A stretch of DNA of 64,000 bases from Pectobacterium carotovorum. GTDB taxonomy: Bacteria > Pseudomonadota > Gammaproteobacteria > Enterobacterales > Enterobacteriaceae. Made by a program: the position numbers and the translations under genes. Below are positions 10,037 to 17,488 of this stretch, one piece after another; within the stretch, counting starts at the first letter, position 1; every line of letters starts with the position of its first letter. The stretch lies in assembly GCA_016415585.1 (NCBI GenBank), contig CP066552.1:1302001-1366000 (forward strand), in the 5' to 3' direction. The notes under the pieces are model-generated. The model saw only the letters and a list, made by a program, of their open reading frames with translations. It was not told the DNA's origin and searched no databases.

Positions 10037-10046
10037 CATATTATAA

Positions 10047-11361
10047 GAGCCTGTCCATAATTCTGTGTAATTGCCACCGTATTAAAGGTGATCGCTCAGG
10101 CGGTCACCGAACTCGATAATAAAACGGCTCATTGCCAGCCGCCAGTTCTGGATCGGCATACTCCATTTTTTCGAGGCCGACTGTATCGCCAGATAAATCA
10201 CTTTACGTACCGAATCATCTGTCGGGAACGCCTTACGTTTCTTTATCGCCTGCCTAATCACACTGTTCAGCGACTCGATGGCATTGGTGGTGTAGATAGC
10301 CTTGCGGATATCCGGCGGGTAGCCAAAGAACGTGTTGAGATTTTCCCAGTGCGCACGCCAGCTTTTGCTGATTTGGGGGTATTTCTCATCCCAGATGCCC
10401 GCGAATGTGTCCAGCGCCATCAACGCCGCTTCCTCGGTTGGGGCCTGATACACCGCTTTCAGCCCGCTGGTGATGCCCTTGTAATCCTTCCACGAGACGT
10501 ATTTCAGGCTGTTTCGCACCATGTGGATGATGCACAGTTGGATATGTGTCTGCGGATAGACGCTGTTGATGGCCTCTGGGAAGCCTTTCAAGCCGTCCAC
10601 GCAGGCAATCAGGATGTCCTGAAGTCCTCGGTTTTTAAGCTCCGTCAGCACTGTTAGCCAGAACTTCGCGCCTTCGTTTTCGGCCAGCCACATACCCAGC
10701 AGCTCTTTCTGGCCTTCGGTGTTAATACCCAGAGCGAGGAATACCGCTTTGTTAATGACACTGCCGCTATGACGGACTTTCACCACAATACAATCAAGGT
10801 AAACAATGGGATACAGTGAGTCTAACGGACGATTTTGCCATTCTGTCACCTGTTCTTTAACCGCATCGGTGACTTTGGATATCAGCGTGGGCGACACATC
10901 GGCATCGTACATCTCTTTGAATGTAGAAACGATTTCACGGGTCGTCATACCTTTGGCGTACAGGGATAAAATCTGGCTGTCCATCTGCGTGATGCGCGTC
11001 TGATTTTTCTTTATCAGTTGCGGATCGAAGGTGTTTTCACGGTCACGTGGCGTGCTTAGTTCAATCTCACCGTCGTCACATAACACGGTTTTAGACGAGT
11101 AACCATTTCGGGTATTGGAGCCTGATTTAGGGGCATTTTTTTCGTGCCCGAGATGCTCAGTCAGTTCTGCATTGAGCGCGGTTTCGACGGTTAACTTCGT
11201 CAGCATGCGGGAAAACGCATTGAGGTCGGCTTCGGTTTTAAGGCCTTTAGCCAATTCAGCAGCCAGTGCTTTAAGTTTCTTTTCGTCCATCGTTTGCCTG
11301 TCTCCGTTGTTGGAGTGAACATATCAAAAACAGGCAATTACACAATTTTAATTACAGTCTC
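10047..11361 (-). mobile_element. IS256-family element, copy 2 (inverted)
   Basis: Same 1315-bp element as copy 1 in opposite orientation. It is flanked by TATTATAA (10039-10046) and CTCGAAAC (11362-11369), the reverse complements of the left and right flanks of copy 1. This copy originally inserted into the ATPase gene at DDPVSSFD, creating the duplication CTCGAAAC (GTTTCGAG in the coding direction). Confidence 0.95.
10082..11290 (-). CDS. IS256-family transposase, copy 2
   Basis: 402 residues, identical to the protein of copy 1 throughout, with the same D-D-E motifs (VYLDCIVVK, ACVDGLKG, NAIESLNSV). It is intact and has the same spacing to its inverted repeats. It separates the 5' portion of the RloC-like gene from its inverted remainder. 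Confidence 0.96.
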   Translation of the reverse strand: MDEKKLKALAAELAKGLKTEADLNAFSRMLTKLTVETALNAELTEHLGHEKNAPKSGSNTRNGYSSKTVLCDDGEIELSTPRDRENTFDPQLIKKNQTRITQMDSQILSLYAKGMTTREIVSTFKEMYDADVSPTLISKVTDAVKEQVTEWQNRPLDSLYPIVYLDCIVVKVRHSGSVINKAVFLALGINTEGQKELLGMWLAENEGAKFWLTVLTELKNRGLQDILIACVDGLKGFPEAINSVYPQTHIQLCIIHMVRNSLKYVSWKDYKGITSGLKAVYQAPTEEAALMALDTFAGIWDEKYPQISKSWRAHWENLNTFFGYPPDIRKAIYTTNAIESLNSVIRQAIKKRKAFPTDDSVRKVIYLAIQSASKKWSMPIQNWRLAMSRFIIEFGDRLSDHL

Positions 11362-13013
11362 CTCGAAACGGGATCATCGAAAACTATGATGCTGTCGGAG
11401 ATTTTGTTATCATTCTCTGTTAGTTTTGTTATAAAGTAAATCAAGGCTATGGCAGTTTTTTCACCCTCGCTAAGATTAGGTGCATGCCCAATTTGGTTAT
11501 CTCTGAGTATTTCGTATCCATTTTTTTCTTTATTAAATTGGAGAGATAATTCTGAACGACCAAGAAAACCGTGTAGATGCTTATTGAAAATATCTGCTGC
11601 TATGGTTTCATTTGATAACGAATCTTCAATGGATTTTATTTCTGCTTTTATTTCTTTTAGGTCATTATCATTTGTTTGCAAGTTTTTTGTTTCTGCATCG
11701 CGATTTGATATTTTTCTGAAATAATCGAAGCTATTTACCTCCGATGCTGCATAGTGTGACTCAAGTTTTGATTTTACCTTGTGAGTTTCTTCTTTGAAGT
11801 CTTTGCATTTTTTATTATGCATTTCTATTATTTTATTAATTTCGGTTGCGATTTGATTGAAGTTAATAAATAAGGAGTTAGGTATCTCAACGGCAAAGAG
11901 ATCAATGTTGAAAGGGTTGGTTATTTTTTCATCTAATGTTTTCTCCCATTCATTGATGTAACTGTTTATTTTTTCAGCCTCATCTTTAAGGAGTGATGAT
12001 TTTTCTTTTAGAAGATCTTTATGTTCGTCATAAATATCAATATCACTGTTGCTTGCTAACACAATGAAATGGCTTGTTAACCATGTTTTAGCTTTGTCTA
12101 GAGTTTCTGAAAACTTTCTGTATTCATCATTAAAATGTGCGTTTAATTCATCGATTCGTTCTTGTGAAATCTTGTTCCCGCAAAAATGACAGCTATCGCT
12201 ACCTAGATTTAAATTCAATCCACTAAAAACCCAAGATTGTATATCTTGATTGTTTTTTAAGCTCTCAATAACTTTGTTTGTTACTGATTGTTTAAATAGT
12301 TCATTTAACCTATCTTGTGCTTTTTTAAGTAGAGAAGAGTCTACGCTCGGAGTTTTGGTTGTAATTGCCGGTTTTTGTGTGGGATTTGCTGCTTTAGTTA
12401 ACCTTGCTACTTCATTTATATCTAGGATTGAATCTGCTTTTTTTATTAGATCAACATTTGACGTGATGAAGTTTTCAAGTTTTGTTCTATTATAGCTTAA
12501 AAATCTTGAGTCACTGGTATCAATAACTTGTAAACTTGTTTTAGTTCTCTTCGCTGCATCCGTTAGAAACTTTTGAAGTTCATCGGTAAGTTTATCATTC
12601 GCTGTTTTTCTTCTAACATACTCTTTTGTTTTTTTATCTAAAGATGTTCTCAATTCCTCTAATTTTTTCTTCTCTTCAATTTTTTCTTGAGCTATCAACA
12701 AAATACTTTTTACTGAGTTATTCCAGTCAATGTTTTTGTTTATAAAACTCTGATTGAATACTTTCAGATTTAAATTATTTGCGAAAATGTTATCTTTTGT
12801 TATCGTTCCTTGATCGAAGGTTTTTATAGAAAAGGTTGAATTAGGGTATCTAGTATTCTGGCGGTTTTCTATCTGCTCAAAAAGCGATGATAATGTTGAT
12901 TTTCCGCTTCCATTCCAGCCGTATATTAAATTAAGCCTTCCAAAATCTTTTGCATCAGTCTTGATGTAATTTCTGAAAATTCCGTAGTCTCTAAGTAAGT
13001 CAATGCTTTGCAC
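11362..13013 (-). pseudogene. AAA_13/RloC-like ATPase, N-terminal fragment
   Basis: 5' part of a large SMC/Rad50-like ATPase gene, starting at GTG 13013. It encodes Walker A (GWNGSGKST, near residue 34), long charged coiled-coil stretches, a CHFCG pair of cysteines in the middle like the zinc hook of RloC, then the ABC signature LSEGEKTAIALIYF and Walker B SIIVFDDPV. It is cut there by IS256 copy 2; read-through into the IS adds only a few codons. The family (AAA_13) includes the anticodon nucleases PrrC and RloC, which act in phage exclusion. The length of the rebuilt protein (763 residues) fits RloC better than PrrC. Function is inferred and the gene is dead in this arrangement. Confidence 0.87.
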
Positions 13014-13391
13014 TATAGTAGTAACCCTGCGTGATTATATCTATGCCATTTTTTTCTCATACAGACTTTACGAATAAAAATACTCTATTATTTGTATGTG
13101 TTGCGATAGTTTTATGGTTCAACAATTTGATATATGCCAAAAAAACGTTATATCTTCGCAGTATCAAGGTCATTGTCCGTAAGTTTAGTAATAGCGATCT
13201 AACTTCCGCTACGGGTAACATCCTGCGAATGAAGCGCAACAAGAAAACGCGAAAAGAACCGCAACAGCCTGACTCTCTTTCTTGATCTAACGCGCTCAGA
13301 ACGATTCTGGCGCATTTTTTTATTAAGGGTTGTAGATTTCATAGTGCGAAATTTGGAGATGCTCAAAACGCGTTTAGTGAAACTTGATGAC
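13014..13391. other. Gap between the ATPase and NIPSNAP genes
   Basis: This presumably contains the ATPase promoter reading leftward. A hairpin-like GCGCTCAGAACGATTCTGGCGC at 13292-13313, followed by a T run (13315-13321), looks like a plus-strand terminator. An 84-codon open frame on the plus strand (13031-13285) has one hydrophobic segment but no recognisable family or good ribosome site, so I do not call it a gene. Confidence 0.45.
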
Positions 13392-13724
13392 CTACAATTG
13401 CACCCGCAGCCCTTCCACGCTTTCTGATGGTAGATTCATCACTGTTTTAATGCTGGTTCCAATGCTGCGAATAATGTCTTCGCGTGGGCCGCTGCGCCAG
13501 TCATCGCTTGCATAAAAATCATTGAGAACCGCAGCCATTTTTTCAGCGCTGTCAAAGGCGCGAATCAGGTAGTAGCAATCCGGGTCATGAAGCGAGTTGC
13601 CAAACGAAACAACGTCGATCCCGTGGCGTCGGTGTAGGGGAACGCTGATTTCCTGCATGATTGCGTGAAAAGCAGTTCCGGTGCCTTTACGTAAGGTGTA
13701 TTGCAGTATTTCGACGGTTATCAA
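13392..13724 (-). CDS. NIPSNAP-family protein
   Basis: 110 residues. The pattern MITVEILQYTLRKGTGTAFH, a central FGNSLHDPDCYYLIRAF and DFYASDDWRSGPREDII match small bacterial NIPSNAP/dimeric alpha-beta barrel proteins, whose biochemical role is mostly unknown. The start is a TTG at 13724 with GGAGA about nine bases before it; no ATG gives the full domain. It is a single-gene unit with no obvious link to the neighbouring mobile genes and is probably cargo. Confidence 0.75.
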   Translation of the reverse strand: MITVEILQYTLRKGTGTAFHAIMQEISVPLHRRHGIDVVSFGNSLHDPDCYYLIRAFDSAEKMAAVLNDFYASDDWRSGPREDIIRSIGTSIKTVMNLPSESVEGLRVQL

Positions 13725-14029
13725 AAAGTTGTCTCCGTTAGTAGCTACTGGGCGGTTCCTTGTTGATAGAGATTAAAGTAAACCTGGCTGGCCTATGAAG
13801 CTACTACTAACCAGACAGCTATTCGTAAGCCGAAGCAGCAAAACCCCTCAGACGCGCAGGGAAGCTGTGTGGCGCGTTTTTTCTCAGGGGTAGTGAAATC
13901 ATGGTGCAGAATTAGCGGAGCTGTCATAGAGTTGCTGGCGAAGCCAGTGGAAACAAGCGCGTAACCTTGCCACTGATGGAATATGCGGCAACGTGCTGAA
14001 AAATATCAACTAGCGGAGTATGGACATCT
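13725..14029. other. Intergenic region with stem-loops
   Basis: ACCCCTCAGA and TCTCAGGGGT around 13845-13895 form an imperfect inverted repeat enclosing a GCGC-rich loop and a T run, a possible terminator. Further down CCAGTGG and CCACTG form a second short repeat. No gene is visible until the small frame at 14030. Confidence 0.35.
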
Positions 14030-14239
14030 ATGGCGACCTATCGACAAATTGCTGATGATGTTAAATCTCGAACAGGGAGATCAGTCAAAACATGCTGGAT
14101 AGCGCATGTTAAGTCATTGCATGGACTAACCCGCCGCGTATCTCCGAACCGGATCAGCACCGAAAGCCGGGTTTACCCTTGTCCTAATAAGTGGGTAGCG
14201 GAGATTGAGCTATCACTGAGAAATCTGGGTGAGCTTTAA
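14030..14239 (+). CDS. Small conserved-looking protein of unknown function
   Basis: 69 residues from ATG 14030, with GCGGAG eight bases upstream. The sequence MATYRQIADDVKSRTGRSVKTCWIAHVKSLHG resembles a short helical DNA-binding domain, and PCPNKW follows near the end. I do not recognise a named family. It sits alone between the NIPSNAP gene and the replication-like cassette, which it faces. Basic, compact proteins like this are common accessory genes on mobile elements. It is more credible than other short frames here because of its start context and composition. Confidence 0.5.
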   Translation: MATYRQIADDVKSRTGRSVKTCWIAHVKSLHGLTRRVSPNRISTESRVYPCPNKWVAEIELSLRNLGEL

Positions 14240-14654
14240 CTTTTGTATCGAAAGCGCTTGTAAAGCCCCTTGCCGCGTTTTTATCCTGGGCAGTAGGTTT
14301 TTTATGGGGTGGTATTTGCGGCGCTCTCTCAGCACTTTTGGCATTAAGCATAATCGCCCACAATTCTTTGTATAAGGTTTTGTTTTTCAAACTCCGAAGT
14401 TTTTAACTGCTTCGCCAAGAAGGGGGATGTTAAAACCTAAGACTCTTCACTTTTCAGCGGTCATATCCCTGACAGCTTGTTGGTGAAGTTCGCGGCTCCG
14501 CTTCTCACTTCCGGTTTTCCCTGTTACCTGTTGTTGTGTGTAAACGTAGTTGGTTAGCGGCTGAATGTATTTAAGTTATTAGGTAGCAGCCCGTCCCCCC
14601 TGTAGATACGCGGATCAATGCTTCAAAATCCGCACACTTTTTTGGAATGGATAT
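14240..14654. other. Possible origin/control region of the rep-like cassette
   Basis: No gene is seen. Several hairpins are present, including GCGGAT...ATCCGC (14610-14633) followed by a T run, and GAAG...CTTC around a GC-rich core near 14490. It lies just downstream of the replication-like gene, so it may hold a terminator or a replication origin. That role is a guess. Confidence 0.3.
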
Positions 14655-15581
14655 TCACGGGTGTAGGTGCCGCAATGCTGCTCTAACCCGGTTACTCAGT
14701 TCTTTGTCTGCTGTCAGGTGACTGCTCTCTGTCCGAGTTCGGCCTTTCTTGTCGCGTTGTCCTACAGTGCTGAACGAGTGAATGCCGCGTTCCGTCGTTG
14801 CATCTCTGTATGTGCGTATCCAGTTGATTGAAATGAGTCGGAACATATCCCCTTTTGCCATCTGTGCCGCAGCTATCGGACTGCGGAACGTGAAAAGACT
14901 GGAGAGCGTTTCAAACGGGAAGTGTTGCAGCCCGGAGAGAAGACCGAAGCCGTGTTGCTGTAGCGCGTCACCCTGTAATGTCGCCTCTATACGAGCACGT
15001 TGCAGACGAAGCGGCAGCGGCTGCTTCTTGTCGGTGCACTTGTGATAGCACTGCCATGAAATGGCGTCATCTTCGTTGCCAATCCGTAGGTTATAAGCCG
15101 GGTTTATACGATTGCCGGGCTTATCAAGAAATTGGTTACTGTTGTTTTCGCCGTTGTATTGGCGATGATTGGTGCCCGGAGCGAACAGGCTTGTTTGCAT
15201 CCGATATGTGAGGGCGCGAGTTGCTTCAACTGACTGTTGTTTGTGCCAGAAGTCACAACTGATCTCTATCCCGGCAATAGTCGGTTCGGTTGTAAACGTG
15301 AACCGTCTGGCTAACGCATGGAGCGCAGCACGGAGCTGCTGATAGTTGTTCACCAGCTCGTCATGAAAGCGAATGCGGAATGTGTCAGTAACATCACCGG
15401 GCTGCATGTCGATTGCCTCAACCCACCAGCGATTAACGTTCGTTATCTCTCTCAGCGCTCTGCGGATGTGTTGGTGTTGTGTTGGGCGTTCAGTGCGAAT
15501 CTCAACGTCGAGCCAGTCGATGACGGCGGTAGCCCTGAATTGCTTCAAGGCTGAATCCGCTGTTTGTTGATAGTTGTTCAT
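14655..15581 (-). CDS. Putative replication-initiation-like protein of a small mobile cassette
   Basis: 308 residues, basic and without membrane segments. The segments AVIDWLDVEIRTERPT near the N-terminus and RLQRARIEATLQGDAL in the second half recall the layout of rolling-circle/phage-type initiators (pII/RstA-like), but I could not assign a family firmly and saw no unmistakable catalytic Tyr/HUH motif. It is the third gene of a tight minus-strand operon, 10 bases after the preceding small gene. Its company (a ribbon-helix-helix protein and a divergent serine recombinase) supports a role in replication or transfer of a small element. It could also be an unrelated DNA-binding protein. Confidence 0.45.
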   Translation of the reverse strand: MNNYQQTADSALKQFRATAVIDWLDVEIRTERPTQHQHIRRALREITNVNRWWVEAIDMQPGDVTDTFRIRFHDELVNNYQQLRAALHALARRFTFTTEPTIAGIEISCDFWHKQQSVEATRALTYRMQTSLFAPGTNHRQYNGENNSNQFLDKPGNRINPAYNLRIGNEDDAISWQCYHKCTDKKQPLPLRLQRARIEATLQGDALQQHGFGLLSGLQHFPFETLSSLFTFRSPIAAAQMAKGDMFRLISINWIRTYRDATTERGIHSFSTVGQRDKKGRTRTESSHLTADKELSNRVRAALRHLHP

Positions 15582-15591
15582 TGCCAGCCTT

Positions 15592-15921
15592 TCAGCTCGT
15601 CGCTATTGGAGGGCGAACGCTCCAATGCCGCTTATCGGTGAGGTCAATGTCAACCTCAAGCATAGACAGCATGTGCGGCTTGGCGGGGGGAGGGCAAAGG
15701 CGTGAGACTTTTTCGACGAACTCACATACTTCACTAAATAGATAAACCGGGCGAGGGTGGCGAGTGGCGGAATACTTTCCGACAGGAAGTAAGAACTCAC
15801 CGCAATAGCTAGCCCTCCCGCGCCGCATATCCGCTAATAAATCATCCCATGCCCTGACGTCGCCCAGCTTGACTCTCAAAAAGTAAGCCGTCTCACTTGC
15901 TGAAAGCGTTTTAACTTTCAT
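15592..15921 (-). CDS. Small hypothetical protein, middle gene of the rep-like operon
   Basis: 109 residues if started at ATG 15921 (MKVKTLSASETAYFLRVKLG), which has a perfect AAGGAGG five bases upstream; the longer frame starts 18 bases earlier without such a site. The N-terminus (ASETAYFLRVKLGDVRAWDDLL) looks like a helix-turn-helix of the excisionase/MerR-like kind that recognises a specific site. The Shine-Dalgarno overlaps the end of the upstream gene, indicating translational coupling. No named family was recognised. A regulator or recombination directionality factor for the neighbouring serine recombinase is possible but unproven. Confidence 0.55.
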   Translation of the reverse strand: MKVKTLSASETAYFLRVKLGDVRAWDDLLADMRRGRASYCGEFLLPVGKYSATRHPRPVYLFSEVCEFVEKVSRLCPPPAKPHMLSMLEVDIDLTDKRHWSVRPPIATS

Positions 15922-15931
15922 TTTTTCCTCC

Positions 15932-16414
15932 TTAATCAACGTCTGGAGCGATCATGAGATGTAGCTGACCGCGTAGCTCGTTCTGGATGATCACGAATGG
16001 TGATCCGCCGTAGCTTTTATCTCTGTAGCCAGTCAGTAAGGTAAACGCCGCAAATGAGTTATCACGTGTGACGATGGTTGCGCCGTCTAGCTCGCTCTGA
16101 AGTTGCTCGTCATTTAACCGCCAATAGCCATTTCCGATAATTTTATGGCTGATATTGGCTTGAACTGGCCCAGCTTCCGCGAGGGTAAGAATCTGCTCGG
16201 TCATTAATTCTTCTACTACCGCGGCTCGGAGCAAAGCTGCCTTATTTGGTGAGTCAGGATTTGCTTTAAGCACCATCTTTGCCCAGCCTTTCCAATCAGT
16301 GCCTTGTTTCCCAGCCAGCATGTCAATTGCGGCCCAAGTGCTTTCATCAAGCTTCAACGAAGTACGATTTTCTCCAATTAACTTGGCTGTTCTAATTTTT
16401 GGTTCAGAGTTCAC
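15932..16414 (-). CDS. Ribbon-helix-helix-like DNA-binding protein
   Basis: 160 residues from GTG 16414. The start region KIRTAKLIGENRTSLKLDESTWAAIDMLAGKQGTDWKGWAKMVL has the beta strand plus two helices of a ribbon-helix-helix (Arc/MetJ-type) domain. The C-terminal half has no recognised motif. It is the first gene of the minus-strand three-gene operon and is divergent from the serine recombinase. It probably autoregulates through the shared 144-base intergenic region, which contains an inverted repeat (16477-16499). Role inferred from fold and position. Confidence 0.6.
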   Translation of the reverse strand: MNSEPKIRTAKLIGENRTSLKLDESTWAAIDMLAGKQGTDWKGWAKMVLKANPDSPNKAALLRAAVVEELMTEQILTLAEAGPVQANISHKIIGNGYWRLNDEQLQSELDGATIVTRDNSFAAFTLLTGYRDKSYGGSPFVIIQNELRGQLHLMIAPDVD

Positions 16415-16476
16415 AACATCATCCTTATAGTTAGTAACGCAATGACATTATACCCAATGGAATTAATTTGCACAAC

Positions 16477-16499
16477 ATAGGAAACTAATTGCATCCTAT
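16477..16499. promoter_or_regulatory. Candidate operator between the rep-like operon and the recombinase
   Basis: ATAGGA (16477-16482) and TCCTAT (16494-16499) form a perfect inverted repeat with an 11-base spacer in the divergent promoter region, a suitable target for the ribbon-helix-helix protein. Confidence 0.35.
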
Positions 16500-16558
16500 A
16501 TTGTTTGTGTATACATTGACCACACATTAAACGTTCGATTAGCTGCGAGGTCAGCGAC

Positions 16559-17224
16559 ATGGCAAAAGGCAAGTTCATCCCTTACTACCGCGTTTCCACT
16601 GCGAAGCAGGGTAAGAGCGGTTTAGGGTTGGCAGCTCAAAGGGAAGCTGTCTCTGCTTACATCAGAAGCACTACTGGGGAAGTTGTCGACGAGTTTGAAG
16701 AGATTGAGACAGGTAAAGGTTCAAATGCTCTAGAAAGACGTCCGCAACTGCGGGCAGCGCTGGCCGCGTGTAAGAAACAAGGTGCTACTTTGCTGATCGC
16801 TAAGCTTGACCGCCTGGCCCGCAACGTGCACTTTGTTACCGGACTAATTGAAACTGGGATTAATTTTGTGGCCGCCGATATGCCACAAGCTGACAAGGTG
16901 ATGATCCAGATGCACGCGGTTATGTCTGAGCATGAACGCGACCAGATTAGCGCCCGGACAAAAGCAGCTCTCGCAGCCGCCAAAGCACGTGGTAAAGTTC
17001 TGGGGGTGGCGGGTAGTGCTAACCTCAAAAGTAACATTGAAGCCCGCCAACAAGCGGCAGAGAGCTTCGCAGAGAATATGCGGCCGTTAATCGAAAGCAT
17101 GAAAGTGCGCGGACTATCGCAGCGCAAAATGGTTGAAACGCTAAATGCTTCACGGACACCAGCACCGAAAGGTGGTGAGTGGGGATTGTCGCAGCTCCAA
17201 AGGGTAATTTCACGGCTCGGCTGA
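16559..17224 (+). CDS. Serine recombinase (resolvase/invertase family)
   Basis: 221 residues. The N-terminal catalytic domain has the nucleophile Ser13 in YYRVSTAKQGKSGLGL, then LIAKLDRLARN with the conserved arginine and SEHERDQISARTKAAL. The C-terminal third (ESMKVRGLSQRKMVETLNAS) is a Hin-type helix-turn-helix. The size is that of small resolvases, not large integrases. It is transcribed away from the rep-like operon and could resolve or integrate that cassette. A 12-base direct repeat (ATACATTGACCA) occurs upstream (16511-16522) and downstream (17304-17315) of it and might mark recombination sites. Confidence 0.9.
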   Translation: MAKGKFIPYYRVSTAKQGKSGLGLAAQREAVSAYIRSTTGEVVDEFEEIETGKGSNALERRPQLRAALAACKKQGATLLIAKLDRLARNVHFVTGLIETGINFVAADMPQADKVMIQMHAVMSEHERDQISARTKAALAAAKARGKVLGVAGSANLKSNIEARQQAAESFAENMRPLIESMKVRGLSQRKMVETLNASRTPAPKGGEWGLSQLQRVISRLG

Positions 17225-17340
17225 TATATTAATTTATTGTTAAGTAATGATTTTTTTTCGAAAAAACAGTAGGTATTTGTTGATTTAGAAACCAGTTGTC
17301 TAGATACATTGACCAATAGAATCAACATGGTTACGATTGT

Positions 17341-17461
17341 GTTGGGCCTCAGGACCCGCATTTCTGAGATGTATACGTCTCGGCTTGTAGTGCCTTTACC
17401 TTTGACGCTAACGCGTCGCGCCGCCACGGGTTACTCGCGGTTGTTGGGGTCCTGAGTTGCC
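17341..17461 (+). ncRNA. Candidate retron msr-msd RNA
   Basis: This region lies directly upstream of the reverse transcriptase, where retrons encode their structured RNA. CTCAGGACCC (17348-17357) pairs perfectly with GGGTCCTGAG (17447-17456), giving the long-range stem expected of the a1/a2 repeats. Inside are GAGATG-TATA-CGTCTC (about 17366-17381), GACGC-TAAC-GCGTC (17404-17417) and CCGC...GCGG (17421-17440). A promoter candidate (TTGTTG 17277-17282, TAGATA 17301-17306) precedes it. The branching guanosine and msDNA borders cannot be fixed from sequence alone. Confidence 0.6.
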
Positions 17462-17488
17462 CTCTCATACCAGAAGGAGCATGAGCCA

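Noticed and set aside
10088..10657. 189-codon frame opposite each IS256 transposase (also at 7515-8084)
   Set aside because: It is a reverse-strand shadow of the transposase gene and appears only because the IS is present twice.
13031..13285. 84-codon plus-strand frame with one hydrophobic segment
   Set aside because: It starts at GTG without a good ribosome site, overlaps an equally long frame on the other strand and matches no family that I know.
14655..15581. Calling the 308-residue protein a definite phage or plasmid Rep
   Set aside because: No clear HUH or catalytic Tyr motif could be identified by reading; kept as a hedged label only.
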